From NCBI GenBank assembly GCA_019449635.1, contig JAGRPI010000007.1, positions 1 through 64,000 on the forward strand: a stretch of DNA of 64,000 nucleotides, given 5' to 3'. Below the pieces are notes generated by a model that saw nothing but the letters and a program-made list of their open reading frames with translations, was not told the DNA's origin and ran no database searches. The position numbers and the translations under genes were made by a program. Below are positions 12,933 through 20,675 of this stretch, piece after piece. Every line of letters begins with the position of its first letter. Position 1 is the first letter of the stretch. The DNA is from Candidatus Ferrigenium bremense (lineage in GTDB: Bacteria; Pseudomonadota; Gammaproteobacteria; Burkholderiales; Gallionellaceae).

Positions 12933-13868
12933 TCACGCAATGCCTCCTGACGTAACCAAGGCTTCCGTCTTCTCCACAATTCCGCCGCGCTTCAGCATGG
13001 AAAGATACTTTGCCTCATTGAGCGGCGTCACTTTGTCCAGGTAGGCGATATTCTTCTCAATGGATTCGAGGTAATAATTTCTCTCAACGCCGAACCAGTC
13101 TTTGAAATGGTATGTCAGTTTGGTATAGATGCCGCCAAGCTCGCCGTCCAGCTTTTGCCGGGTAACTTCGTAGAATTCTCTGGTTTTGCGCAGCAGGTCG
13201 TGAATGTTCTGAAAACCTCCAAAATGCGCTTCCTCGAATTCCAAATACAGAAATAGCAGCTTCTCGAGGTAGGTACGATCTGCCATCTGCCCCGTCAGAT
13301 CGGCGGTACCGACAATTTGACCTAGCAGGCGGATACGCTCGTCGGGAAAATGAATTCTGGATACCGCCAGTGCCGGGTCGGTGCTAAGAATTATGGACTT
13401 CAAGCACGTCGCCGCCCCGGGCGGCAAATGCCGGTCTGCGGCATAGCGCTGCATGAATTCGATGCCCCGGCTGACATGGGTTTTCAGGTACTGTGCACCG
13501 CTGCCGGTTTCTTCACCTTCCAGTTGCGCGTAGCCAATATCATGCATCAGGGCAGCCATCATGATCATGGTTATTTCGTCGTCGGTCAGCCGTATGCCTG
13601 AAAGATGCACACCATGCATCAGCCTCACAGCGCACAGGAAGACATCCAGAGTGTGGCGCAAATCATGGTACAGCGTTCTGACGGGACAATAGCCGGGATA
13701 TCCGCCGCGGAACAAACGCACTATGTCATCGAAGGCGGTCCGGGCAATGCGAAAATCGTATGCGGGGTTGATGCGCCCGATGATTTCGACCGCTTTTGGC
13801 CAAACCTCATCCGGATCGCCATTGGCGAAGAGACTGTTGATTTCAGCGGGGGTTGAAATATTTTTCAT
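12933..13868 (-). CDS. HD-domain phosphohydrolase-like protein
   Basis: 311 residues with a metal-dependent HD fold. YHDLRHTLDV (about 67-76) and ALMHDIGYAQ (about 106-115) give the expected H...HD pattern, with another His in THVSRGIEF. The YH-x4-H-x2-DV spacing resembles cyclic-nucleotide phosphodiesterase catalytic domains more than the short HD-GYP type; no GYP motif is seen. No sensor, signal or membrane domain is visible, so it is probably cytoplasmic. The substrate is unknown. Confidence 0.75.
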   Translation of the reverse strand: MKNISTPAEINSLFANGDPDEVWPKAVEIIGRINPAYDFRIARTAFDDIVRLFRGGYPGYCPVRTLYHDLRHTLDVFLCAVRLMHGVHLSGIRLTDDEITMIMMAALMHDIGYAQLEGEETGSGAQYLKTHVSRGIEFMQRYAADRHLPPGAATCLKSIILSTDPALAVSRIHFPDERIRLLGQIVGTADLTGQMADRTYLEKLLFLYLEFEEAHFGGFQNIHDLLRKTREFYEVTRQKLDGELGGIYTKLTYHFKDWFGVERNYYLESIEKNIAYLDKVTPLNEAKYLSMLKRGGIVEKTEALVTSGGIA

Positions 13869-14035
13869 GGGTTTTATTACAACGGAAGGTGGTCACAGTC
13901 ATTTCCCCCTGCAATTGAGCCTTGCGTAAATCCCAGCATTAGAGCAAACCAGCCTGTTCCCGACAAGTTCATGACATTGGGACGATTCTGCAAAGGTCAA
14001 CAGGCTGTCCTTTTTTGCGGCGATGGCCTGCCGGC

Positions 14036-14734
14036 TTACGCCCCTTCCAGTTGCAGCCACAGGCAGCTGCCTTTGCTCGCCTTGTCGATGTCGGCAAGTT
14101 GTTGTGCATGATCGGCCAACTCTTCTGCGCTGGCTTGCAGCACACGTAATTTCGGGCGTGATGCATCGTCGCTCAATACCGCGGGCTGGCGCGTCTTGGG
14201 CGCGTCATCCTCGCCGAGCAGGCTCTTTTGTCCGCGCGTCATGGCGAAATAGACTTCGGCGAGCAGTTCGGTATCCAGCAGCGCGCCGTGCAGGGTGCGA
14301 TGCGCGTTGTCGATCTCATAGCGGCTGCACAGTGCGTCCAGGCTGTTCTTTTTGCCCGGATGCATTTCGCGCGCAACCTTCAGCGTATCCGTTACCGCAT
14401 TCTGCAAAGGCGGCAGACTGAGCAATTCCAGCTCGTGGTTCAGGAAACCGATATCGAACGGTGCATTGTGGATGATCAATTCCGCGCCTTCGATGAACTC
14501 CAGAAAGCTGGAGACGATGTCGGCGAACCTTGCTTCGTTTTGCAGGCGCTCATAGGTCAGGCCATGTACTGCCGCCGCGCCCGCATCGATCTCGCGCTCG
14601 GGGTTGAGATAGCGATGAAAGCGGCGCAACGACACCTTGCGCCCGTCCAGCTCGATCGCCGCCAGTTCGATGACGCGATGCCCCTGCTTGGGGTCGAGCC
14701 CGGTGGTTTCAGTGTCCAGTACGATGCGTCTCAT
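14036..14734 (-). CDS. dnaQ: DNA polymerase III epsilon subunit (3'-5' proofreading exonuclease)
   Basis: 232 residues. Exo I RRIVLDTETTGLDP (D7, E9), Exo II HNAPFDIGFLNHEL and Exo III LHGALLDTELLAEVY carry the catalytic acids and His of the DEDDh family. The C-terminal tail is the polymerase-alpha binding region. rnhA lies upstream on the same strand, the common rnhA-dnaQ pair, here separated by a family B repeat. Confidence 0.94.
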   Translation of the reverse strand: MRRIVLDTETTGLDPKQGHRVIELAAIELDGRKVSLRRFHRYLNPEREIDAGAAAVHGLTYERLQNEARFADIVSSFLEFIEGAELIIHNAPFDIGFLNHELELLSLPPLQNAVTDTLKVAREMHPGKKNSLDALCSRYEIDNAHRTLHGALLDTELLAEVYFAMTRGQKSLLGEDDAPKTRQPAVLSDDASRPKLRVLQASAEELADHAQQLADIDKASKGSCLWLQLEGA

Positions 14735-14762
14735 GTTTGGCTATCCATTTATTGAAAACATT

Positions 14763-14855
14763 AGCCACAGATGAACACGGATTGGCAAGGATAAACCTCT
14801 CCAATCAATATGATTCCCTGTTTTTATCCGTGGACATCAGTGTCAATCCGTGGCT
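14763..14855. repeat. Inverted repeat, family B
   Basis: Arms AGCCACAGATGAACACGGAT and GTGTCAATCCGTGGCT. It lies between rnhA and dnaQ; its last base is the first of the rnhA stop codon (TGA on the minus strand). Confidence 0.82.
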
Positions 14856-15310
14856 CAGCTGCCGTTGCCATTCAGCACCAACTCCACACCGCGGTTCGCC
14901 AGTTCATCGGCGCGTTCGTTGCCGTCGTGCCCGGCATGCCCCTTGACCCAGACCCATTCGATGTCGTGTTGCGCCGCCAGCGCGTCCAGCCTGCGCCACA
15001 AGTCCTCGTTCTTCACCGGCTTCTTGTCCGCCGTCTTCCAGCCGCGCTGCTTCCAGCCGTGTATCCAGGCGCTGATACCCTGCTGCACATACTTGGAATC
15101 GGTATGCAGGCGTATATGGCAATGCCGCTTCAACGCTTCCAGTGCGGAGATCGCAGCGAGCAGTTCCATGCGGTTATTGGTGGTATGCGCCTCGCCGCCG
15201 AACAGCTCGCGCTCCTTGCCCTTGCTGCACAGCAATGCGCCCCAGCCGCCCACGCCGGGATTGCCCTTGCATGCGCCGTCGGTAAATATCTCCACTACCT
15301 CTTTGTTCAT
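14855..15310 (-). CDS. rnhA: Ribonuclease HI
   Basis: 151 residues. Degrades the RNA of RNA-DNA hybrids. The four catalytic acids are D11 ([12 protein letters not shown]), E49 ([10 protein letters not shown]), D71 (LHTDSKYV) and D135 (NERADELA), with the GHAGHDGNE His loop present. It is upstream of dnaQ on the same strand. Confidence 0.96.
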   Translation of the reverse strand: MNKEVVEIFTDGACKGNPGVGGWGALLCSKGKERELFGGEAHTTNNRMELLAAISALEALKRHCHIRLHTDSKYVQQGISAWIHGWKQRGWKTADKKPVKNEDLWRRLDALAAQHDIEWVWVKGHAGHDGNERADELANRGVELVLNGNGS

Positions 15311-15334
15311 CTTAAAAACCTCAATTCAAGCCAC

Positions 15335-15390
15335 ATAACCAGCGACTTGGCTGGCGCCTTTTGGCAGCCTGGTCGAATGGCTAGTTGTTA
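15335..15390. repeat. Repeat, family E (ATAACCAGCGACTTGG ... GGCTAGT)
   Basis: Begins ATAACCAGCGACTTGG, has a short central hairpin and ends TCGAATGGCTAGT. Further copies are at 17092 and, inside def, at 56690. It lies upstream of rnhA beside a family D element. Confidence 0.75.
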
Positions 15391-15391
15391 C

Positions 15392-15470
15392 ATCAGAGAT
15401 CACAGAGGACACAGAAAGGTTCGCCGCCCTGAATCGGTTTTCTCTGTGATCTCTGTGTGCTCTGTGGCTA
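15392..15470. repeat. Inverted repeat, family D (CAGAGATCACAGAG type)
   Basis: Left arm CAGAGATCACAGAGGACACA, right arm CTCTGTGATCTCTGTGTGCT followed by CTGTGGC. It lies between the methyltransferase gene and rnhA. A second copy is at 20506. Confidence 0.8.
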
Positions 15471-15486
15471 GTTGTTTTATTCAGGT

Positions 15487-16239
15487 TCATTGCGGATCGG
15501 TCCCGTTACGCTGCGTAATCTTGTTGTTCAATTTGGGCGCGACCGGCAGCAGCTTGCTCACCAGCCTCTCGTTCCACTGCGGCTTGATCAGGCGCATCCC
15601 GGGGACGCGCTTCACCGCGTGCAGAAAGTAAACCCCGCCGCGCACCGCCCACCAGCGGTCGCCCGCCGCCTCCATGAAGGCATAGCGTTCCAGCCATTTG
15701 GCTTTACGAAACGGCGGTGCGTATGCGGCAAAGCGCCCGCCCGCCACCTCAAAGCCAAGCAATGCCAGCCAGTCCTTGATGCGCGGCAATGCAATGAAAT
15801 GTCCATTCCACGGATAACCCTGCTTGCAACCCAGCGCGCGACGCAACCCCCAGAGGCTGCGCGGATTGAAGCCGCTGATGATCAGGCTGCCTTCCGGCAT
15901 CAGCACCCGCTCCACCTCGCGCAGGATCTGGTGCGGCTGCTCGGCGAATTCGAGGACATGCGGCAGCAGCGCCAGATCCAGGCTGGCGCTGGCAAACGGC
16001 AGCTCCGAGCAGCACAGGCGCACATTGTTTCCCTGCTGGTTGCCCGCGCTGAAGCGCAGCGGCATCCGGCTGCTGCGCAGGAAATCATGTTCCGGCAAGC
16101 CCAATTGCACCGCGTTGTAACCGAAGATACCGCTCACCGTACGGTCGAAAAACGCCTGCTCGCGCGTCAGCACATAGCCGCCCTGCGGCGTGGCGAACCA
16201 CTCGCTCAAACTTTGCGCAGTTAATTTACAATTCGGCAT
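15487..16239 (-). CDS. SAM-dependent methyltransferase (Methyltransf_11-like)
   Basis: About 250 residues from the ATG at 16239. The centre reads LCCSELPFASASLDLALLPH and then LREVERVLMPEGSLIISGFNP, the motif II/III pattern of class I methyltransferases of the UbiE/BioC group. The usual N-terminal GxGxG is degenerate. It is divergent from gloB with starts 23 bp apart, the arrangement seen in many betaproteobacteria. The substrate is not known from sequence. Confidence 0.82.
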   Translation of the reverse strand: MPNCKLTAQSLSEWFATPQGGYVLTREQAFFDRTVSGIFGYNAVQLGLPEHDFLRSSRMPLRFSAGNQQGNNVRLCCSELPFASASLDLALLPHVLEFAEQPHQILREVERVLMPEGSLIISGFNPRSLWGLRRALGCKQGYPWNGHFIALPRIKDWLALLGFEVAGGRFAAYAPPFRKAKWLERYAFMEAAGDRWWAVRGGVYFLHAVKRVPGMRLIKPQWNERLVSKLLPVAPKLNNKITQRNGTDPQ

Positions 16240-16261
16240 CGTCCACTTTCCAATTTGCCCC

Positions 16262-17047
16262 GTGTTCGACATCACCGCCATACCCGCCCTGCGGGACAAC
16301 TACATCTGGGCGATCCACGACGGCCGGCATGCCGCCGTCGTCGATCCCGGAGAGGCTGCGCCGGTGCTGGCGTTCCTCGATGCGCACAGCCTGCGGCTGA
16401 ACGCCATCCTGTGCACCCATCGCCACGCCGACCACATCGGCGGCATCACCAGATTGTGTGAAGTATACAACGTGCCGGTATACGGGCGGCGACATCCCGG
16501 CAATCCGCTTGTCAGCCACGACCTGCGCGAAGGCGACCGGCTCGAACTCGACGCGCTTGATATCGGAGCAGGCATCGCATTCGACATCCTCGAGATTCCC
16601 GGCCACCTCGACGACCACCTCGCCTATCTCGCGGTCAGCATCGCGCCTGGCATCCTGTTCTGCGGCGATGTGCTGTTCGGCGCAGGCTGCGGCAGGAACT
16701 TCGAGGGCACGCCCGCGCAACTGTTCCACTCCCTGCAACGCCTCGCGCAACTGCCCGGCGACACCCGCGTGTATTGCGCGCACGAATACACCGCCGCCAA
16801 CCTGCGCTTCGCGCTGGCCTGCGAACCGCACAACCCGGACATACAGCGGCGCATCGAACAGGTCGCGCAACTGCGCGCCGCCAGCCAGCCCACCGTGCCC
16901 TCCAGCATCGCACTGGAAAAAGCCACCAACCCCTTCCTGCGCTGCACCCAACCGGAACTCATCCGCACCCTGCAACGGCGCGGCCTGTCGGACAACGGCG
17001 AACTCGGCGTGTTTACTGCCTTACGCGAATGGCGCAACCACTTTTAG
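16262..17047 (+). CDS. gloB: Hydroxyacylglutathione hydrolase (glyoxalase II)
   Basis: 261 residues from a GTG start, giving the family N-terminus (M)FDITAIPALRDNYIW. Hydrolyses S-lactoylglutathione in methylglyoxal detoxification. The metallo-beta-lactamase fold motif is THRHADHIGG, with further ligands in PGHLDDHLAYL, FCGDVLFGAGCGRNFEGT and CAHEYTAANL. The C-terminal substrate-binding domain is complete. An upstream in-frame extension would overlap the divergent methyltransferase start. Confidence 0.93.
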   Translation: MFDITAIPALRDNYIWAIHDGRHAAVVDPGEAAPVLAFLDAHSLRLNAILCTHRHADHIGGITRLCEVYNVPVYGRRHPGNPLVSHDLREGDRLELDALDIGAGIAFDILEIPGHLDDHLAYLAVSIAPGILFCGDVLFGAGCGRNFEGTPAQLFHSLQRLAQLPGDTRVYCAHEYTAANLRFALACEPHNPDIQRRIEQVAQLRAASQPTVPSSIALEKATNPFLRCTQPELIRTLQRRGLSDNGELGVFTALREWRNHF

Positions 17048-17091
17048 ATTGCGGCAAAACCCGTTCTGGTTTATCCTGCGCGCCCTTCCGG

Positions 17092-17140
17092 ATAACCAGC
17101 GACTTGGCGGCTTTGCCGCCTATTCGAATGGCTAGTGGTT
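17092..17140. repeat. Repeat, family E
   Basis: ATAACCAGCGACTTGGCGGC with a TTTGCC hairpin and TCGAATGGCTAGTGG at the end. It directly precedes the 5' fragment of tRNA-Ser. Confidence 0.75.
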
Positions 17141-17145
17141 CCACC

Positions 17146-17180
17146 AGAGGTGGATGAGTGGTTTAAGTCGCACGCCTGGA
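17146..17180 (+). pseudogene. 5' fragment of tRNA-Ser
   Basis: 35 bp identical to bases 3-37 of the intact tRNA-Ser (17320-17354), running from the acceptor arm through the D-arm and stopping at the anticodon GGA. The 3' half is absent. Same orientation as the intact gene 172 bp downstream. Confidence 0.85.
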
Positions 17181-17220
17181 CAATGCGTCTGGCGGAGTGG
17201 CGAAGCCGCAACGCCGGACT

Positions 17221-17280
17221 CATTGCGGCATAGGCTAACATGAGCGCAGCGAATGTTAAGCGCGAAGCGCGGCCGGAACC
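17221..17280. repeat. Repeat module K, copy 1
   Basis: TTGCGGCATAGGCTAACATG ... GTTAAGCGCGAAGCGCGGCC. The same framework with a different central hairpin recurs at 17507-17567. One copy follows the tRNA-Ser fragment and the other follows the intact tRNA-Ser, suggesting duplicated tRNA-plus-module units. Confidence 0.65.
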
Positions 17281-17317
17281 AAAGCGTGTTTCGCAAAGTT
17301 ACAGCAGTACCCCATCT

Positions 17318-17408
17318 GGAGAGGTGGATGAGTGGTTTAAGTCGCACGCCTGGAAAGCGTGTTTAGGGTAATACCCTAACGGGGGTTCGAATCCCCCCCT
17401 CTCCGCCA
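17318..17408 (+). tRNA. tRNA-Ser (anticodon GGA)
   Basis: 91 nt. Acceptor GGAGAGG (17318-17324) pairs CCTCTCC (17398-17404), with discriminator G and encoded CCA (17406-17408). The anticodon stem CACGC/GCGTG encloses the loop CTGGAAA with GGA at 17352-17354. A long variable arm (TTAGGGTAATACCCTAA) marks a class II serine tRNA, and the T-loop GGTTCGAATCC is intact. Confidence 0.95.
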
Positions 17409-17413
17409 AATAC

Positions 17414-17443
17414 AAAACCGCCCCTCGTGGGTGGTTTTTTATT
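17414..17443 (+). terminator. Terminator of tRNA-Ser
   Basis: AAAACCGCCC (17414-17423) pairs with GGGTGGTTTT (17429-17438), 10 bp with one G-U, then a T-run. It is directly behind the tRNA. Confidence 0.85.
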
Positions 17444-17506
17444 TGGTTGAGTGGGTGGGGTACTTCGAGAACCCCCTGGGTTCGACAACACGCCGCATAG
17501 CGGCTT

Positions 17507-17567
17507 GTTGCGGCGTAGGCTAACTTGGCATCGCCAAGTTAAGCCGCGAAGCTGCGGCCGAAACCAC
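17507..17567. repeat. Repeat module K, copy 2
   Basis: TTGCGGCGTAGGCTAACTTG ... GTTAAGCCGCGAAGCTGCGG. It carries a CTTGGCATCGCCAAG hairpin. The rest of 17444-17654 holds no credible gene. Confidence 0.6.
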
Positions 17568-17654
17568 CAGCCGCTCGCGCAGGATGCCCGCAGGGCAGTC
17601 CCGAATGAAATGAGGGATGAGGTTTTCGCGGAGACAACGCGAAAACCGAACAAT

Positions 17655-17705
17655 CCCCCCTCTCCGCCAAATAAAACAAGGGTATCCGCATGGACGCCCT
17701 TTTTA
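17655..17705 (+). pseudogene. 3'-end copy of tRNA-Ser with its own terminator
   Basis: CCCCCCTCTCCGCCAAATA (17655-17673) is identical to 17394-17412, the T-arm edge, acceptor and CCA of tRNA-Ser. It is followed by a separate terminator-like hairpin (AAGGGTATCC at 17678-17687 with GGACGCCCTT at 17692-17701, then Ts). It looks like the 3' end of a second, lost tRNA-Ser copy, or a 19-bp att-type direct repeat. Confidence 0.7.
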
Positions 17706-17783
17706 TTTCATTGCTCCGCTTAACGATTCAAAAATAATTGCGAAGCTGACCCTTCCAGTTCTGGCAAGGATGACCGCATCCGG

Positions 17784-18053
17784 TTGCTGCAAAATGAAAT
17801 CATCGTCAGCACGACCGAGAGCGGCGGCAGCATGGCGTCCAACCTGTTTCTCGAAAAAAAGATTGGCGCGACCCTGACTGCCACGAAAGGCGTGTCCTCG
17901 GTGAATATGCGCTGGAAAGCCGTGGGGGGCCGGATAATACTGATGGGCGTTGCCAGTACCCGTGCGGAAGCCGATCTGGCCGTCTCCAGAATCAAGGCGC
18001 TCGACGGCGTGAAAAGCGTGAAATCATGCCTGCGAGTGACAGGCAAGAAGTAG
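17784..18053 (+). pseudogene. BON-domain protein remnant, 5'-truncated
   Basis: The open frame runs from 17724 but has no good start (TTG 17784, ATG 17832) and no ribosome-binding site or signal peptide. The C-terminal half, GGRIILMGVASTRAEADLAV followed by SRIKALDGVKSVKSCLRV, is a BON (OsmY/YraP-type) repeat, which in intact proteins is periplasmic. The preceding DDRIRLLQNEIIVSTTESGG looks like the inside of a longer protein. The missing 5' end abuts the tRNA-Ser 3' copy, so deletion during a recombination event is plausible. Confidence 0.6.
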
Positions 18054-18069
18054 AGAGGACTCGCAATAC

Positions 18070-18209
18070 CCAGGGAAACGCTGATTAAGTCCAAAACTGT
18101 GGTTCGATACATTTCCCGTTCGCCCCGAGTGCCGCGCGCAGCGCGGTGTATCGAGGGGGTACGAACGGAAAATACTCACCACGAACGGACTTAATCAGCG
18201 TTTCCCTGG
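18070..18209. mobile_element. MITE-like element with perfect 23-bp terminal inverted repeats
   Basis: 140 bp. The two ends (18070-18092 and 18187-18209) are exact reverse complements, beginning CCAGGGAAACGC. The interior carries TTCGATA and CGAACGG units of repeat family G and no ORF. No clear target duplication is seen (flanks CAATAC and AACATG). The right end encodes the last residues and stop of the gene at 18191. Confidence 0.75.
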
Positions 18210-18559
18210 AACATGTAGATCGCATAAGCCCGCCGGACGAACATGAGCGAGGCGAGCGCGAGCGGGAGGAACAGCCAGCCCAGCGCCACGGCGACGAGCA
18301 GCGCCCAGCCCAGTTGCCTCAGCGCCCCTTCCTTGCAGGTCTTGCCGTCCACCCGCACACCGTAGATGTGCGCGCTGCAGATGAGCAGTTCCATTTCCTT
18401 TCCCGTCTCCATGCAGTCCAGCAGGCATCTGGCGACGCGCACGCCCTGAATGCTTTGCCCGCCAATCTCGATGGCCGACGCCTTGAACGTGTCGCCCGAC
18501 CAGCTTCCCTCGCCGATCCTGGTCAGCTCGCCCTTTACAATCGCCTGACTCCACATCAT
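18191..18559 (-). CDS. Unknown protein with C-terminal membrane segments
   Basis: 122 residues. The N-terminal ~75 residues are soluble with several Cys (ARCLLDCME, LICSAH, KTCKEG). A hydrophobic region (LGWALLVAVALGWLFLPLAL then ASLMFV) follows and probably forms one or two membrane helices. The final GNAD and stop are encoded by the terminal repeat of the neighbouring MITE-like element, so the original C-terminus may be lost. No family recognised. Confidence 0.6.
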   Translation of the reverse strand: MMWSQAIVKGELTRIGEGSWSGDTFKASAIEIGGQSIQGVRVARCLLDCMETGKEMELLICSAHIYGVRVDGKTCKEGALRQLGWALLVAVALGWLFLPLALASLMFVRRAYAIYMFQGNAD

Positions 18560-18642
18560 CTTGCTTCAACTCCAAGCAGGTTTCAAATAGGCCTCGTATT
18601 TTGCAATACTGTTTCCCGTACCCCCAAATAACCTATTAGCCC

Positions 18643-18767
18643 GTCATTCCCGCGCAGGCGGGAATCCAGCAAGGACAAACATCCCGCGAAGCGGACAAAA
18701 CTGCGATGTTGTCCCGCTTTGCGGGAGATTTTTTAATCATCTGGATTCCCGCCTGCGCGGGAATGAC
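18643..18767. repeat. Inverted repeat, family F (GTCATTCCCGC / GCGGGAATGAC)
   Basis: Outer arms GTCATTCCCGCGCAGGCGGG and its complement ending CGGGAATGAC, with an inner pair around CCCGCGAAGCGG. It lies upstream of the MazG-like gene; a second member is at 21718. Confidence 0.82.
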
Positions 18768-18903
18768 ACAGTTTTGTACTAACGAACTATTCAGGTCCAT
18801 TGTAGCAATGCACTATCACTCCAGAGCAATCAGCGACGCAACAACCTCTCCCGCCGCGTATTACAATAGTCCGCAATCATTCCCCACTCACCGGAGCTAC
18901 GCC

Positions 18904-19260
18904 ATGCCCAACCCATCCGACCTGCTGATGTTGCGCGACAAGTTGCGCGCATTCGCCGCGGAGCGCGACTGGGACCAGTTCCATTCGCCGAAGAATCTGA
19001 GCATGGCGCTGATGGTCGAAGCCGCCGAGCTGATGGAGCATTTCCAGTGGCTGACCGAGGCGCAGTCGGCCGAACTGCCCCCTGATGACAAGCAGGCGGT
19101 TGGCGAGGAGCTGGCCGACATCCTGCTGTATCTGGTGCGCCTGTCGGACAGGCTGGGCATCGACCTGCGCGAAGCCGCGCTGCTCAAGCTGGAAAAGAAC
19201 GCAGTGAAATATCCGGCGGAACAGGTGCGCGGCAGCGCGAAGAAGTACTCGGACTACTGA
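18904..19260 (+). CDS. MazG-like nucleotide pyrophosphohydrolase
   Basis: 118 residues from the ATG at 18904. SMALMVEAAELMEHFQWLTE and GEELADILLYLVRLSDRLGID give the E-x2-E ... E-x3-D metal-binding pattern of single-domain MazG/dCTPase-like enzymes that hydrolyse NTPs or dNTPs to monophosphates and cleanse nucleotide pools. The longer in-frame extension runs into a repeat and is rejected. The nucleotide preference cannot be read from sequence. Confidence 0.85.
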   Translation: MPNPSDLLMLRDKLRAFAAERDWDQFHSPKNLSMALMVEAAELMEHFQWLTEAQSAELPPDDKQAVGEELADILLYLVRLSDRLGIDLREAALLKLEKNAVKYPAEQVRGSAKKYSDY

Positions 19261-19283
19261 AGTCCCATTAGCTATTTGGTAAC

Positions 19284-19430
19284 TCCGTTGTGGTTCGATA
19301 CCTCACCACGAACGGGGTTACATGAATATCCGTTCGCCCTGATGCTTCGACAAACTCAGCACAGGATACATCCGTTCGTGGTGAGGTATCGAACCATGAA
19401 TGGATGTATCGAAGGGTGAACGGATATTTT
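19284..19430. repeat. Compound repeat, family G (TTCGATACCTCACCACGAACGG)
   Basis: Several GTTCGATACCTCACCACGAA and CCGTTCG...TTCGA units in both orientations fill the gap between the MazG-like gene and convergent selD. Related units are at 23990, 24443, 31260, 60297 and 61538 and inside the MITE at 18070. Confidence 0.75.
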
Positions 19431-19432
19431 CA

Positions 19433-20473
19433 TCAACTCACCGCCACGCGCGGCACACCCTGCCGCATCTCGCCGATCACCGCCGCCTGTTCGAATCCGG
19501 CATTCCTGAAACAGTCCAGCACCTCGTCCGCCGCCTCCGGCAAAACAGCCGCCAGCAACCCGCCGCTGGTCTGCGCATCGGCCAGCAGGCGGCGCTGCCA
19601 GGTTTCCAGTTGCGGCGCGCAATCCACTTCATAGCCGTAGCTCGCGAGGTTGCGGTCGATCGCGCCGGGGCCGTAACCCTGCTGCACGAGCGGCAGGGCT
19701 TCTGACAGGATGGGCACCTGCCCGAACTTCACTTCCGCGCCCAGCCCCGCGCCGCGGCACATCTCCAGCAGGTGGCCGAGCAGGCCGAAGCCGGTCACGT
19801 CGGTCAGCGCGTGCACGCCATTCAAGGCAGACAGCGCGCTGCCCACCGTATTGAGCTTCGTGGTGGTGGCGATCAGTTGCGCATAGCCGTCGGCGGACAG
19901 CGCGCCCTTCTTCAATGCTGCCGCCAGCACGCCGACGCCAAGGCCCTTGCCGAGGATCAGCCTGTCGCCCGCCCGCGCGCCGCTGTTTTTCTTGAGCCGG
20001 TCGGGATGCACGATGCCGATGGCCACCAGGCCGTAGATCGGTTCGGTCGAATCGATGGAATGCCCACCCGCGAGCGGGATGCCGGCGGCCTCGCAGACCG
20101 ACTCGCCGCCCTGCAGGATCGCGCGGATCCCCTCGACCGGCAGCTTGTTGATCGGCATGCCAACGATGGCCAGCGCCATGATCGGCGTGCCGCCCATCGC
20201 ATACACATCGGACAGCGCGTTGGTGGCGGCGATGCGCCCGAAGTCGAACGGATCGTCGACGATCGGCATGAAGAAATCGGTGGTTGCGATGACCGCCTGA
20301 CTGTCGTTGAGGCGGTACACCGCCGCGTCGTCGCTGGTTTCCGTGCCGACCAGCAGGTTGGCGAACGGCAGTTTTTCCTTTGCCTCGCCCAGGATCTGTT
20401 GCAGCAGCGCCGGGGCGATTTTGCAGCCGCAGCCGCCACCGTGCGACAATTGGGTCAACTTCACTTCAGACAT
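19433..20473 (-). CDS. selD: Selenophosphate synthetase (selenide, water dikinase)
   Basis: 346 residues. Makes selenophosphate from selenide and ATP. The N-terminal GGGCGCK carries the catalytic Cys (C17, aligned with the Cys/Sec of SelD), followed by the usual Lys. Other family marks are TSDDAAVYRL, TTDFFMPIVDDP, NALSDVYAMGG and AGGHSIDSTEP. It is divergent from mnmH with a family D repeat between them. The natural use of Cys rather than Sec needs no recoding. Confidence 0.95.
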   Translation of the reverse strand: MSEVKLTQLSHGGGCGCKIAPALLQQILGEAKEKLPFANLLVGTETSDDAAVYRLNDSQAVIATTDFFMPIVDDPFDFGRIAATNALSDVYAMGGTPIMALAIVGMPINKLPVEGIRAILQGGESVCEAAGIPLAGGHSIDSTEPIYGLVAIGIVHPDRLKKNSGARAGDRLILGKGLGVGVLAAALKKGALSADGYAQLIATTTKLNTVGSALSALNGVHALTDVTGFGLLGHLLEMCRGAGLGAEVKFGQVPILSEALPLVQQGYGPGAIDRNLASYGYEVDCAPQLETWQRRLLADAQTSGGLLAAVLPEAADEVLDCFRNAGFEQAAVIGEMRQGVPRVAVS

Positions 20474-20505
20474 TACTCCTCCATTTACCTTTAAAACCAG
20501 AATAT

Positions 20506-20654
20506 AGCCACAGAGATCACAGAGAACACAGAGAAAGACGGAGCGCCATTGCCTATTACAGGTTTACCAATAAATTCGGCTTGATGTATCAACCGCAAAC
20601 ATTTTGTCACTGTCCGATTTTGCCTTTCTCTGTGAACTCTGTGTCCTCTGCGGC
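20506..20654. repeat. Inverted repeat, family D
   Basis: AGCCACAGAGATCACAGAGA at the left and TCTCTGTGAACTCTGTGTCC at the right, around an AT-rich centre. It occupies the whole selD-mnmH intergenic region, so promoters of both genes must lie in or next to it. Confidence 0.8.
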
Positions 20655-20675
20655 AAATAGCTTTTGGGATTACTA

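Noticed and set aside
17363-17653. 96-aa minus-strand ORF ending FGGEGGIRTPVRVLP across the tRNA-Ser
   Set aside because: This C-terminal peptide is the translation of the antisense strand of a class II serine tRNA and its flank, a frequent false gene call.
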